Assembly: GCA_947454055.1 (NCBI GenBank)
Contig: CANGIS010000012.1
Span: forward strand, 1-64,000
Reading direction: 5' to 3'
From: Hyphomicrobiales bacterium
Lineage (GTDB): Bacteria > Pseudomonadota > Alphaproteobacteria > Rhizobiales > Beijerinckiaceae
Length of the DNA stretch: 64,000 nt
Made by a program: the position numbers and the translations under genes. The notes below the pieces were generated by a model that saw nothing but the letters and a program-made list of their open reading frames with translations, searched no databases and had not been told where the DNA came from. Of the stretch, positions 24,514-32,718 are shown piece by piece. Each line of letters opens with the position of its first letter. Position 1 is the stretch's first letter.

Positions 24514-24543
24514 TTTTTTTTTAATTTTTTTTATTTTTTATTA
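24514..24543. promoter_or_regulatory. A/T homopolymer tract upstream of flgM
   Basis: Nearly pure T on the plus strand (A on minus), broken by single AA or A, about 80-115 bp before the flgM start. On the flgM strand it would act as an UP element or curved DNA; for transcripts entering from the right it could also be a pause site. Role inferred. Confidence 0.35.
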
Positions 24544-24600
24544 AGTGCCTAATATTGCAGCATATTTTTTTATTCGGCGTGGAAGGATCACCGCCCTTCG

Positions 24601-24765
24601 TTATCCGCGAAGGTCTCTGCCAACTTCACGCGCCAATTTTTGCTGGCGGCGAACCGAACTGGCCAGACGCTTGCGCAGCTTTGCCCAGCTCATCAATTCT
24701 TCCATCCGGCGCTCGGCCCGCGCCCACTGTACATCTACTGCTCCGTCGGATGTCATCTCTTTCAT
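24601..24765 (-). CDS. Small helical basic protein, 54 residues, unknown
   Basis: A short gene not overlapping any other. The minus strand reads MKEMTSDGAVDVQWARAERR followed by MEELMSWAKLRKRLASSVRR and QQKLAREVGRDLRG. AGGGGAAAG lies directly upstream of the ATG, a good ribosome site. The protein is Arg/Glu/Lys-rich and predicted almost wholly helical, with no cysteines and no membrane segment. It lies between flgM and the divergent cfa. Codon use looks like the neighbouring genes (G/C-ending Arg and Leu codons). No family recognised. Confidence 0.5.
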   Translation of the reverse strand: MKEMTSDGAVDVQWARAERRMEELMSWAKLRKRLASSVRRQQKLAREVGRDLRG

Positions 24766-24986
24766 AACGGCTTTCCCCTTCGATGTTTTAACGACAGGCT
24801 TTGACCTGTTCGTTTTAGCAAAGCAAAGTACGTGCCAACCCGCTATTAGGACTTATTCGGACCTTACGATGCCTCCCTTTTAGCGTTAGCTTGACGGGTG
24901 CCTTCATATTTTCACTTGCCGTCAGAAAAATGACAGGGAAAGATTGGCTCAGCCTTAGCCTGTGTTCAAACCGGAGAGCATATTCA

Positions 24987-26243
24987 ATGGCTGTACTTGA
25001 TCCCGTTCTCAAGCGCCTCGTCCGCAACGGATCGCTGCGCGTTATCGACTGGAAGGGGCAGTCGACGCTCTATGGTGATGGCACTCAAAAGCCGGTGACC
25101 ATCCGCGTGCACGATGCTGTAACGGCTGCAAAGCTTATTTTTGATCCGCAAATGGCGGTGGGTGAAGCCTATATGGATGGTCGCCTGACGGTTGAAGATG
25201 GAACCCTGTTCGATTTCATCGAAATTGGCATGAAAAATATTGGCCGCGCGCCCTTTTCCTATCCCCTGAGCGGATTAACCGAGCGTTTGAGGACGGGATT
25301 GAGGCGTCTTGGGCAATTCAATCCGGCGAGCCGTTCAAAAGCCAATGTGGCGCATCATTATGATCTGTCCGACGGGCTTTATGATCTGTTTCTCGATGTG
25401 GATCGGCAATATTCCTGTGCCTATGTGATGACGCCCAATGACACGATTGAAACGGCTCAAGCGCAGAAGAAGCGGCATATCGCAGCAAAATTACTTATCG
25501 AGCCGCATCATCGGGTGCTGGATATCGGATCCGGCTGGGGTGGATTGGGGCTTTACCTCGCCGACATTTCGGGTGCCGACGTGACGGGGCTTACCCTTTC
25601 AAAAGAGCAGCATGGGGTATCGAACGAGCGCGCCGCCAAAGCGGGTGTCGCCGGGCGCGTGCGCTTCAAGCTGCAGGATTATCGCGCTGAGGAAGCACAA
25701 TATGACCGGATTGTTTCGGTCGGCATGTTCGAGCATGTCGGCATCAACCATTTCGACGCCTATTTCAGAAAAATTGCCGAAGCATTGACCGATGACGGTG
25801 TGGCCCTCATCCATGCGATCGGCCGTTGCGATGGCCCCGGCCATACCAATCCGTGGATCACAAAATACATCTTCCCCGGCGGCTATTGCCCGGCTCTCTC
25901 AGAAGTGCTGCCTTCCATTGAAAAAACGGGACTGCTGGTCACCGATGTCGAGATTCTAAGGCTGCATTATGCGGAAACCCTCAGAATGTGGCGCGAACGG
26001 TTCGACATCAACCGCGATAAAATTCGCGCCCTTTACGACGAACGCTTTTGCCGGATGTGGGAGTTTTACCTGATCACCAGCGAATTGGCCTTCCGATATC
26101 AGGGCCAGATGGTGTTTCAAATTCAGCTCGCCAAACAAACGCAAACCGTGCCCATGACCCGCGATTACATTGCCGAATTCGAGGAACGCCATCCCCCGGC
26201 CAATGTGCTGGCACCGGTCTTGAGAAATCAAAAAGCCGCTTAA
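24987..26243 (+). CDS. cfa: Cyclopropane-fatty-acyl-phospholipid synthase
   Basis: Adds a methylene from SAM across unsaturated acyl chains of membrane phospholipids, an adaptation of stationary phase or acid. A 418-residue protein with the N-terminal lipid-binding domain (AVGEAYMDGRLTVEDG) and C-terminal methyltransferase: VAHHYDLSDGLYDLFLD, DRQYSCAYV, the SAM loop VLDIGSGWGGLGLYLA, YDRIVSVGMFEHVG, and WITKYIFPGGYCPALSE. Catalytic-site Cys (SCAY) and Glu (FEHVG) are present. The ATG at 24987 has GGAGAG 10 nt upstream; the in-frame extension to 24891 is unlikely. Single-gene transcript, convergent with yihY. Confidence 0.95.
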   Translation: MAVLDPVLKRLVRNGSLRVIDWKGQSTLYGDGTQKPVTIRVHDAVTAAKLIFDPQMAVGEAYMDGRLTVEDGTLFDFIEIGMKNIGRAPFSYPLSGLTERLRTGLRRLGQFNPASRSKANVAHHYDLSDGLYDLFLDVDRQYSCAYVMTPNDTIETAQAQKKRHIAAKLLIEPHHRVLDIGSGWGGLGLYLADISGADVTGLTLSKEQHGVSNERAAKAGVAGRVRFKLQDYRAEEAQYDRIVSVGMFEHVGINHFDAYFRKIAEALTDDGVALIHAIGRCDGPGHTNPWITKYIFPGGYCPALSEVLPSIEKTGLLVTDVEILRLHYAETLRMWRERFDINRDKIRALYDERFCRMWEFYLITSELAFRYQGQMVFQIQLAKQTQTVPMTRDYIAEFEERHPPANVLAPVLRNQKAA

Positions 26244-26311
26244 TGCGTCTAAAAAAGCCCTTTCGCGACGCTATTAGGCCCTTGAAGGATCATTCGATTG
26301 CAAAAGAAAGC

Positions 26312-27145
26312 CTATTTGCGAACGTGCTTGGCATCGATCACAAAATAAGAAAAACCGAGGCCAAGCAATAAGAGGCTCGCCGTCAGATAGAACCAGACCA
26401 AAATTGCAATGATTGCCGCACCGGCCCCATAAAAACTCTGTTGGACAGCAAAATAGAAATCCAGCTGTAGAAATGAAAAGGATGCGACAATCCATCCGCC
26501 CACCGTTACCCCTGCCCCCGTCCAGATCGCGAGCACGGTGAGTTTACCACGCGAGACAAGGCGAAACAGCGCTGCCACACTCGCGATCATCACGCCGAAT
26601 GATAAAACCGTGGTGACGGTCGAAATGATGAAGCCGTAATCCCGCAGGATGTGGGGCTGCCGAGCGAAGGCCGAGCCATTCAGCGCCAGAAAAAGCATGA
26701 TGGAAGCGACCACGACGAGAACCGACGCGACACCGCTGATCATTCTGTCGCGGAAAAATTTCTTGTCGTAGCCGAACAACAGCAAAGACGCGTTGTAATA
26801 TTCGGAAAAAACCCGACTTAAACCCACAATAACAAGAAAAAACAAAAACGTAGTCGCTGCCGTCTTGCTATATCCGGTTAGCCCCTTGGCACTTTTTAAA
26901 AAACTGTCCACCAAAGTGACGATCGAGCCGGGCATGTCGATTTCGTTGTAAACGGGCTGAAAACGCGCGGCATTCGGGATGCCGAACAGGTCTTTCAACG
27001 CCTTGACCAATAAAATGCCCGGAAAAAAGACCACCATCAACTGGTAGGAGATCGCTGAAGCGAAGGTCGAAAGCTCACCGAAATGAAATTGAAGCCAGGT
27101 CTTCATGCGCAACGCAATCGCATCACGACGGCTGGCTTGCGTCAT
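26312..27145 (-). CDS. YihY/BrkB family inner-membrane protein
   Basis: A 277-residue protein with about six hydrophobic helices and the family features FASAISYQLMVVFFPGILLVKAL near the N-terminus and ASFSFLQLDFYFAVQQSFYGAGAAIIAILVW split by the motif Y-GA-A at the C-terminal part. The family is widespread (formerly mis-called ribonuclease BN) and its biochemical role is not established. The start codon overlaps the trhO stop by 4 nt, so the two are co-translated. Confidence 0.87.
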   Translation of the reverse strand: MTQASRRDAIALRMKTWLQFHFGELSTFASAISYQLMVVFFPGILLVKALKDLFGIPNAARFQPVYNEIDMPGSIVTLVDSFLKSAKGLTGYSKTAATTFLFFLVIVGLSRVFSEYYNASLLLFGYDKKFFRDRMISGVASVLVVVASIMLFLALNGSAFARQPHILRDYGFIISTVTTVLSFGVMIASVAALFRLVSRGKLTVLAIWTGAGVTVGGWIVASFSFLQLDFYFAVQQSFYGAGAAIIAILVWFYLTASLLLLGLGFSYFVIDAKHVRK

Positions 27146-28071
27146 GGCTGCCTAACCTCAAAGCGCGGGCCGATATGCGTAGTCCCCCGTTGCTCGGCAA
27201 GCAGGGTCTGGCGGTGGCGTTCTCGGGCCGATGCCTTTTGTGCCGGCGTCATCAACGAGGCGCAATGCGGGCATGACACGCCACGCTCATAATCGGGTGA
27301 GGCGTGGTCAGCCGCACTGAGCGGCGTGCGACACCCGTAACACAAATCAAGATCGAGCGGTTCGAGACCGGAGCCGACGGCTACCCGACGATCAAAGACA
27401 AAGCATCCACCTTGCCAGAGGCTTTCCTCAGCAGGAACGGTTTCAAGATAATTCAGGATGCCGCCCTGCAAATGGAAGACTTCCTCAAAACCATGCGCCA
27501 GCATGTAGCTGGAGGCCTTCTCGCAGCGAATACCTCCCGTGCAAAACATAGCGATCTTCTTGTGCTTTGCGGGATCGAGATGCTGTTCGACATAGGCCGG
27601 AAACTCGCTGAATGTCTTGGTCAGCGGGTCAATCGCCCCTTTGAACGTGCCGATGCGATATTCATAATCATTACGGGTATCGAGCACCACAACATCCGGA
27701 TCAGCGATCAGCGCGTTCCAATCTTTGGGCGCAACATAGGTGCCAACGCGCGTGGTCGGATCGGCCTCGGGCGCCGCAATTGCCACAATTTCTTTCTTCA
27801 ATCGCACTTTCAGGCGTAAAAACGGCATTTCTTCATCGAAAGACAGCCGCGGCAGGAGATCGGCCAGCCCCACCTCGATGCGGATTTTTTCAATCAGAGC
27901 CGCCATTCCGCCGGTTTCGACTGCCAAGGTACCGTTGATGCCCTCGGGCGCCACAAGCAGAATCCCGCGCGCCTTGGCTGCGGTGCAAAGGGCCAGGAGC
28001 CTGAGCCGCATATCGACGGGATCGGCAATCGACTGGAAACGATAGAAGGCGGCGATTTCAAAGGATGACAT
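27142..28071 (-). CDS. trhO: tRNA uridine(34) 5-hydroxylase TrhO (rhodanese family, YceA)
   Basis: A 309-residue protein. An N-terminal acylphosphatase-like domain (GILLVAPEGINGTLAVE) precedes a rhodanese domain (VVLDTRNDYEYRIGTFKGA) whose active cysteine is in MFCTGGIRCEKASSYM, followed by the family tail HLQGGILNYLE and a CYGCR...CPHC zinc-ribbon-like end. TrhO makes 5-hydroxyuridine at tRNA position 34 using oxygen. The ATG at 28071 (MSSFEIAAFYRF) fits family starts; the frame extends upstream to 28329 but that part overlaps the divergent transporter. Coupled with yihY downstream. Confidence 0.92.
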   Translation of the reverse strand: MSSFEIAAFYRFQSIADPVDMRLRLLALCTAAKARGILLVAPEGINGTLAVETGGMAALIEKIRIEVGLADLLPRLSFDEEMPFLRLKVRLKKEIVAIAAPEADPTTRVGTYVAPKDWNALIADPDVVVLDTRNDYEYRIGTFKGAIDPLTKTFSEFPAYVEQHLDPAKHKKIAMFCTGGIRCEKASSYMLAHGFEEVFHLQGGILNYLETVPAEESLWQGGCFVFDRRVAVGSGLEPLDLDLCYGCRTPLSAADHASPDYERGVSCPHCASLMTPAQKASARERHRQTLLAEQRGTTHIGPRFEVRQP

Positions 28072-28156
28072 GATGCACCGTTCTTTACCCAGCTCCATCG
28101 TGCTGGCAAGAGTTAGATTAGGCAATATCGATTCTTGATCAGAGAAGGCTCTGTCC

Positions 28157-29086
28157 GTGTCAACGCTTTCCTCGCAACCGTCCACGCTCCCCGACCACCT
28201 CGCGGACGTCACCGCAAAAGCGCGTGACCGACGGATGGGCATGGCGCTGATCCTTGCCTCTGCCTTGGTCTGGAGCTTTGGCGGAACGTTGGCGCGGTTC
28301 CTGAGCGTATCCGACCCGTGGACGGTCATTTTCTGGCGTTCGGCATGGGCTTCGGCTTTTCTGATCGGCTATTTGCTCAGGCGCGACGGTTTAGGCCTTA
28401 CCGTGATCCACTTCCGGAAGATGGGTTTGCCCGGCTTGGGGGTCAGTCTTTGCTTTGCAACGGCGTCCATGGCCTTCGTTGTTGCGCTTCAATATACGAG
28501 CGTGGCGAATATTTTGCTGGTGCAGGCGGGTGGACCGCTGATTGCCGCTTCGCTCGCTTGGCTCTTGTTCCGCGAAAAGGTGAGCACCGGTACATGGCTT
28601 GCCATTGCGACGGTCATTGTCGGGATCGGCGTGATGGAATCAGAATCCCTCGATGGCGATATTTCACCGATTGGCGGGGCCCTCTCGCTGGCCATTTCCC
28701 TGGTTTTTGCGGTTGCTACCGTCATCACGCGCCGGTTTGCCCATGTTGAAATGGTGCCGGCGGTGGCGCTGGGCGTTTTCATTGCCGGCGTGGTAGCGGC
28801 CTTCAAGGCCAATGATTTCAGCGTCACGCCCTTCGATATGATGGTGCTGTTCGCGTTTGGCGCCATCAATCTCGGCGGCGGTCTGGCCCTTTTCATTGGT
28901 GGCGCCAAGCGAATCCCGGCGTCGATTGCTTCCCTGATCGGCACCGCAGAGCCCGTCTTGGGGCCCATTTGGGTTTGGCTCATTCATAACGAAAAGCCCA
29001 CGGCGATGACGCTGATTGGCGGCTTGATTGTACTGAGTGCCCTGATTGGCCATTCGCTCGGCCAACTCCGCGCCAATCGATCCTAA
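28157..29086 (+). CDS. DMT-superfamily transporter (EamA domains)
   Basis: A 309-residue inner-membrane carrier with ten hydrophobic helices in two EamA repeats: ILASALVWSFGGTLARFLSV and ALQYTSVANILLVQAGGPLIAA in the first, PIGGALSLAISLVFAVATVI and ASIASLIGTAEPVLGPIWVW in the second. Members export or import amino acids and other metabolites; substrate unknown. The start codon is a GTG at 28157, 85 bp from the divergent trhO. The stop overlaps the convergent haloacid dehalogenase stop by 4 nt. Confidence 0.88.
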   Translation: MSTLSSQPSTLPDHLADVTAKARDRRMGMALILASALVWSFGGTLARFLSVSDPWTVIFWRSAWASAFLIGYLLRRDGLGLTVIHFRKMGLPGLGVSLCFATASMAFVVALQYTSVANILLVQAGGPLIAASLAWLLFREKVSTGTWLAIATVIVGIGVMESESLDGDISPIGGALSLAISLVFAVATVITRRFAHVEMVPAVALGVFIAGVVAAFKANDFSVTPFDMMVLFAFGAINLGGGLALFIGGAKRIPASIASLIGTAEPVLGPIWVWLIHNEKPTAMTLIGGLIVLSALIGHSLGQLRANRS

Positions 29087-29760
29087 TTCCGCACGATATC
29101 ACCCAATTGAACGATGACCGCTGCTGGAGCCATATCGGCATATTCGTCGACCCTACCTGCGCGGTTGAGCCAGAGGCTATGAAAGCCCGCGATGCTGGCG
29201 CCTGCAATATCCCAGCGGTTAGAGGACACAAAAGCCGTTGCCTCGGGCTTGATGCCGAGGTGCTGCTCGACCAGCCGATAGGCGTCCGGCGTGGTCTTAT
29301 AGGCTTTGATCTCGTCAACCGAGATAAGCGCGTCAAAGGCGTCCCCAAGCCCTGACGCCGCCACGGCACGTTCGAGCATCGTGCTATCGCCATTCGACAA
29401 AATGGCGATTTTCAGGCCGGTCGCCCGAAGATCAGCCAGAGATTTGTCCACATCGGGATAGGCATCCAGATCGCGATATGCTTCCAACACTCTGCCGCGC
29501 AGCCCTAGATGGACAGGCGCAAGTGTGCGCAAGGCATAATCCAGCGCCTCCTCGGTCAATTGCCAAAATGGTGCATAACGGCCCGAAAGCGTTCGAATCC
29601 ACGTATATTCGAGCTGCTTTGCGCGCCAAAGATCGGAAACCGGCTGTGCCAGCGCTCCCAGTTCCGTCGCATGGTGCATAACAGCAGCGTGAACGTCGAA
29701 AAGCGTGCCATACGCGTCAAACACAATGGCCTCGACCGCTTTACCCTTTATCATCGGCAT
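29083..29760 (-). CDS. Haloacid dehalogenase, type II (HAD superfamily)
   Basis: A 225-residue L-2-haloacid dehalogenase-type hydrolase. Nucleophile motif VFDAYGTLFDVHAAV (Asp, then Tyr as in dehalogenases), WRAKQLEYTWIRTLSGRYAPFW typical of L-DEX enzymes, motif II ILSNGDSTML, the lysine region SVDEIKAYKTTPDAYRLV and motif IV FVSSNRWDIAGASIAGF. It hydrolyses L-2-haloalkanoates to D-2-hydroxy acids, or a related substrate. The ATG at 29760 (MPMIKGK) has GGAAGGCGGA upstream. Cytoplasmic. Gene stands alone. Confidence 0.9.
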   Translation of the reverse strand: MPMIKGKAVEAIVFDAYGTLFDVHAAVMHHATELGALAQPVSDLWRAKQLEYTWIRTLSGRYAPFWQLTEEALDYALRTLAPVHLGLRGRVLEAYRDLDAYPDVDKSLADLRATGLKIAILSNGDSTMLERAVAASGLGDAFDALISVDEIKAYKTTPDAYRLVEQHLGIKPEATAFVSSNRWDIAGASIAGFHSLWLNRAGRVDEYADMAPAAVIVQLGDIVRN

Positions 29761-29909
29761 GATCGTCCGCCTTCCATATTCCATGGGTGGGATGCTGCAA
29801 GCTCTAGCTTGCCAACTTGCAAGTATGAATTGTCACATAACGGCGCTATTAGGCATCAGTGCCAATTCACTGTCCACATCGGACAGATCAGAATCACCCG
29901 GAGATTTCC

Positions 29910-30524
29910 ATGACCGACGCTCTCGCAAACATCAAAGACCGTACCTCTGCCAATAATTTCGACCCGACGCACGTCATGACCACGGCCGAGATCGAGGAGC
30001 TTGTCTCCTACGCGCAGCATGCGCCTACCGCCTTCAACTTGCAGAATTGGCGTGTCGTCGCCTTCTCGTCGAAGGCCCAGAAGGAAGCGCTGAAAGCAGC
30101 TGCCTATAACCAGCAGAAGGCCGCTGATGCAGCCGTTACCTTCGTCGTCGTCGGCATCAAGGACGGCTACAAGGATATCGCTCGCATGGCCAAGCCATTG
30201 CTTGACGCCGGCGCAATCGATCAGGCCGCCTTTGACGGCTGGGTTGGCATGACGGTTGGTTCGCACGAGAACAACCCGCAGCTCCAGCACGACGAAGCCT
30301 TCCGTTCGGCTTCGCTGGCTTCGATGACCTTGATGCTGGCTGCCCAGGCCAAGGGTTTGGTTTCGGGCCCAATGAGCGGCTTTGTTGCCGATCAAGTATC
30401 GCAGGTTGCAGGCCTCGGCCCGAACGAAGTGCCGGTGATGCTGATTGCCGTCGGCCGCGCTGCGCCTGGCAACTGGCCACGCAAGCCACGCCGCGCTTTG
30501 GCCGAGCAGGTCAAGATCGTCTAA
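29910..30524 (+). CDS. Nitroreductase-family protein
   Basis: A 204-residue FMN oxidoreductase of the nitroreductase fold: AEIEELVSYAQHAPTAFNLQNWRVVAF at the N-terminus (cut here only for description), the middle DEAFRSASLASMTLMLAAQAKGL, and a C-terminal VPVMLIAVGRAAPGNWPRKP that binds FMN in the dimer. Cytoplasmic; NAD(P)H-dependent reduction of nitro or quinone substrates is expected. CCGGAGA precedes the ATG at 29910. Codons are strongly biased to preferred ones (GGC, CTG, AAG), suggesting high expression. Single gene, ended by the terminator at 30554. Confidence 0.88.
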   Translation: MTDALANIKDRTSANNFDPTHVMTTAEIEELVSYAQHAPTAFNLQNWRVVAFSSKAQKEALKAAAYNQQKAADAAVTFVVVGIKDGYKDIARMAKPLLDAGAIDQAAFDGWVGMTVGSHENNPQLQHDEAFRSASLASMTLMLAAQAKGLVSGPMSGFVADQVSQVAGLGPNEVPVMLIAVGRAAPGNWPRKPRRALAEQVKIV

Positions 30525-30553
30525 TATTCGTTTTCTTCCCGGCAATAACCTTT

Positions 30554-30584
30554 ATCCGGCGGGGTAACCCGCCGGATTTTTTTG
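30554..30584 (+). terminator. Rho-independent terminator of the nitroreductase gene
   Basis: ATCCGGCGGG and CCCGCCGGAT form a 10-bp stem with GTAA loop, followed by seven T. A strong intrinsic terminator, 30 bp after the stop. Confidence 0.95.
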
Positions 30585-30765
30585 TCGTTCGTGTTTGATG
30601 TTTTGATTCGACTTCAGGGTATAAGGTATTGAATAGTAATTATATTTCATCACTGACTCATATTTTGATTCAGAACGGAGGCCGGCAGGATGTTCGCTTC
30701 TAACGATGATTCCGGTTCGTGCTCTAAGCGTCTGATGTTGAATCTTATTCCGACTTTACTTGATG

Positions 30766-31806
30766 TTATGAATCACCAAGGCCAGCGAGAACCCGATCGA
30801 ACGCGTCCAAAGCGGACTGCTTCTCGGAATCGTGCATAAACGACGATAAGAAGGCATTGCGGCCCAGTGTCATAATTTCGATTCTATCGAGAGAAAGCGC
30901 TGACTGGATCGCCAGAAAATTATCCGTGAGATAACCACCGAAATAGGACGGGTCGTCCGAATTGACGGTGACTCGCAAGCCCGCCTTCAGCATCCGTCGC
31001 AGCGGATGTTGGGTCAGGTCAGGGCATACTTGCAGCCGCTGATTGGAGAGCGGGCATACCGTCATCGGGATCTCTTCCCGCACAAGGCGTTGGACGAGGC
31101 TCACATCCTCCAAAGCACGGTTGCCATGGTCGACGCGTTTGACCTCCAGATCATCCAGCGCTTCGCAGACATAGGAAGGCGGGCCTTCCTCGCCAGCATG
31201 GGCTACGGTGATAAAACCGTTTTCCCGCGCCTCCCGAAACACACGCGAGAATTTGGATGGGGGATGGCCCTTCTCTGACGAATCCAAACCCACGGCAAAA
31301 ATATGCTCTTTGCACCGGCAGGCCTGTTTAAGCGTGGCGAAGGCATCCTCTTCTGGCAAATGCCTGAGGAAGCACATGATCAGTTTAGAAGTGATGCCAT
31401 AATCGCGTTTGGCGCGTTCGAGCGCATCGACCAACCCTGAGAGAACCGTATCAAACGATACGCCGCGTGAGGTATGCCCCTGCGGATCGAAGAAAATTTC
31501 GACATGCCGCACATTTTCGGCGTGCATCCGCGTCAAATAGGCAAAAGCGAGGTCGAAAAAGTCGCGCGAGGTGACGAGTACCGACATACCCGCATAATAA
31601 ACATCGAGAAAATCCTGCAAGGAGCCGAACGCAAACGCACTGCGGATGGCTTCAACATCCGCATAGGGCAGCTGGATGCCATTTTGCACCGCAAGCTGTA
31701 TCATCATCTCGGGCTCAAGCGTGCCCTCAATGTGCAAATGAAGCTCGGCCTTGGGCATGGCCTTGATCAAACGGCGGATAGCGTCCATCGAACTCTTTCC
31801 CGACAC
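30766..31806 (-). CDS. Adenine deaminase, adenosine deaminase superfamily (Aah1-type)
   Basis: A 346-residue zinc hydrolase converting adenine to hypoxanthine and ammonia, a purine salvage step. Zinc ligands are in KAELHLHIEGTLEPE, VAHAGEEGPPSYV (with catalytic Glu region), RVDHGNRA and VNSDDPSYFGG. The EGTLEPE and SDDPSYFGGY motifs, EIFFDPQGHTSRGV and VGLDSSEKGHPP, are those of the adenine deaminase branch rather than adenosine deaminase proper. Start at 31806; an ATG at 31788 is also possible. It stands alone, about 90 bp from the CspA-like gene. Confidence 0.87.
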   Translation of the reverse strand: MSGKSSMDAIRRLIKAMPKAELHLHIEGTLEPEMMIQLAVQNGIQLPYADVEAIRSAFAFGSLQDFLDVYYAGMSVLVTSRDFFDLAFAYLTRMHAENVRHVEIFFDPQGHTSRGVSFDTVLSGLVDALERAKRDYGITSKLIMCFLRHLPEEDAFATLKQACRCKEHIFAVGLDSSEKGHPPSKFSRVFREARENGFITVAHAGEEGPPSYVCEALDDLEVKRVDHGNRALEDVSLVQRLVREEIPMTVCPLSNQRLQVCPDLTQHPLRRMLKAGLRVTVNSDDPSYFGGYLTDNFLAIQSALSLDRIEIMTLGRNAFLSSFMHDSEKQSALDAFDRVLAGLGDS

Positions 31807-31851
31807 GTTTTTAAAGGCGAAAACCCATAAGTCCGCCTGAATTATACCGTC

Positions 31852-31872
31852 GGAGGGGGTATTTCCCCCTCC
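31852..31872. terminator. GC hairpin between csp and adenine deaminase
   Basis: GGAGGGGG and CCCCCTCC pair over 8 bp around TATTT. It lies 20 bp after the csp stop (minus strand) and so probably ends that transcript, although the T run afterwards is weak. It could also shape the adenine deaminase leader. Confidence 0.5.
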
Positions 31873-31893
31873 TTCGGGACTTTTAACGACCGC

Positions 31894-32103
31894 TTACGCG
31901 AGTTTCAGATTGCCAGCGCTCGTTTTATTCTTCCGTGGGTCCATGATCAGCTCGAAGCTGACCTTCTGCTTTTCCTGCAGATCGGACAATCCAGCCTGCT
32001 GGACGGCAGAAATGTGAACGAACACATCCGCGCCGCCGCCATCCGGCTGAATAAATCCATAACCCTTGGTTGCGTTAAACCACTTAACCGTTCCTGTCGC
32101 CAT
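31894..32103 (-). CDS. Cold-shock protein, CspA family
   Basis: A 69-residue single CSD protein that binds single-stranded RNA. RNP1 (KGYGFIQPD) and RNP2 (VFVHIS) are intact: [18 protein letters not shown] starts it. Start at 32103 with GAGGA 5 nt upstream; a longer open frame upstream is not coding. About 260 bp separate it from the divergent DUF3297 gene, room for the long leader usual in cold-shock mRNAs. Distinct from the two-domain CSD protein at 55.3 kb. Confidence 0.95.
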   Translation of the reverse strand: MATGTVKWFNATKGYGFIQPDGGGADVFVHISAVQQAGLSDLQEKQKVSFELIMDPRKNKTSAGNLKLA

Positions 32104-32362
32104 CACGTCCTCGAAGAAATCCGCCAACCATTGGCGTAGCTCAAAGCTACCTCGCAAAAAGCGACATGGCAATATTTTGGTGGATAAATTCTTAGAGCGA
32201 CGTTTTTAGGCTAATTCACGGCATTTTGGAGTAGAATTATTCGATTGTAGGTTTCGACGCAGTCTTGAGGACGAGTGCTCGAATGGCGATTTGCAAAGCG
32301 CCTTTCACAAGCTAAGAGAGGTTGCAATTCGCATTCCCTTCCTGCCTTCGTGAGATTAAGCC

Positions 32363-32605
32363 ATGACCGCCACCCTGCCCGACCGCCTCGCCATCGACCC
32401 GAACAGCCCGTTTCATAATGCCGAACTGCTGCAAAGCGGTATTGGCATCATGTTCAACGGCATTGAGAAAACGAATGTCGAAGAATATTGTGTCAGCGAA
32501 GGCTGGGTTCGCGTGGCCGCCGGCGTGGCAAAAGATCGCCACGGCAATCCAATGACGATCAAGCTCAAGGGTAAGGTTGAGCCGTTTTTTAAGGGCAATG
32601 AGTGA
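32363..32605 (+). CDS. DUF3297 family protein
   Basis: An 80-residue cytoplasmic protein recognised by DRLAIDPNSPFHNAELLQSG, GIMFNGIEKTNVEEY and the conserved SEGWVRVAAG followed by GNPMTIKLKGKVEPFF. The family is common in Proteobacteria and has no known activity. Start at 32363. The gene ends just before the TAGGG inverted repeat. Confidence 0.88.
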   Translation: MTATLPDRLAIDPNSPFHNAELLQSGIGIMFNGIEKTNVEEYCVSEGWVRVAAGVAKDRHGNPMTIKLKGKVEPFFKGNE

Positions 32606-32609
32606 GGGG

Positions 32610-32718
32610 TTAGGGCGTAGGGATTAGGGTGTAGGGCGAAAATGCTTGGCTGTTAAATCGGTCTTGTTGTTTTCAACCCATCACCGTCACACCCTACACC
32701 CTACTTCCGACGCCCTAA
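32610..32718. repeat. TAGGG-rich inverted repeat between convergent genes
   Basis: The left arm 32610-32638 begins TTAGGGCGTAGGGATTAGGG and its near-complement occupies 32690-32718; about 24 of 29 positions match, with a loop of about 50 bases. The arms consist of repeated (T/G)TAGGG units. The right arm includes the lldD stop codon. It may be a bidirectional terminator or a copy of a dispersed REP/MITE-like element. No long T run is present. Confidence 0.7.

Noticed and set aside
24545-24883. Plus-strand frames upstream of cfa
   Set aside because: They are antisense to the small 54-residue gene, rich in Ser/Arg, and lack a ribosome site.
30690-30833. 47-codon frame with GGAGGCCGGCAGG upstream
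   Set aside because: It overlaps the 3' end of adenine deaminase and shows no family or codon signal; the ribosome-like site alone is not enough.
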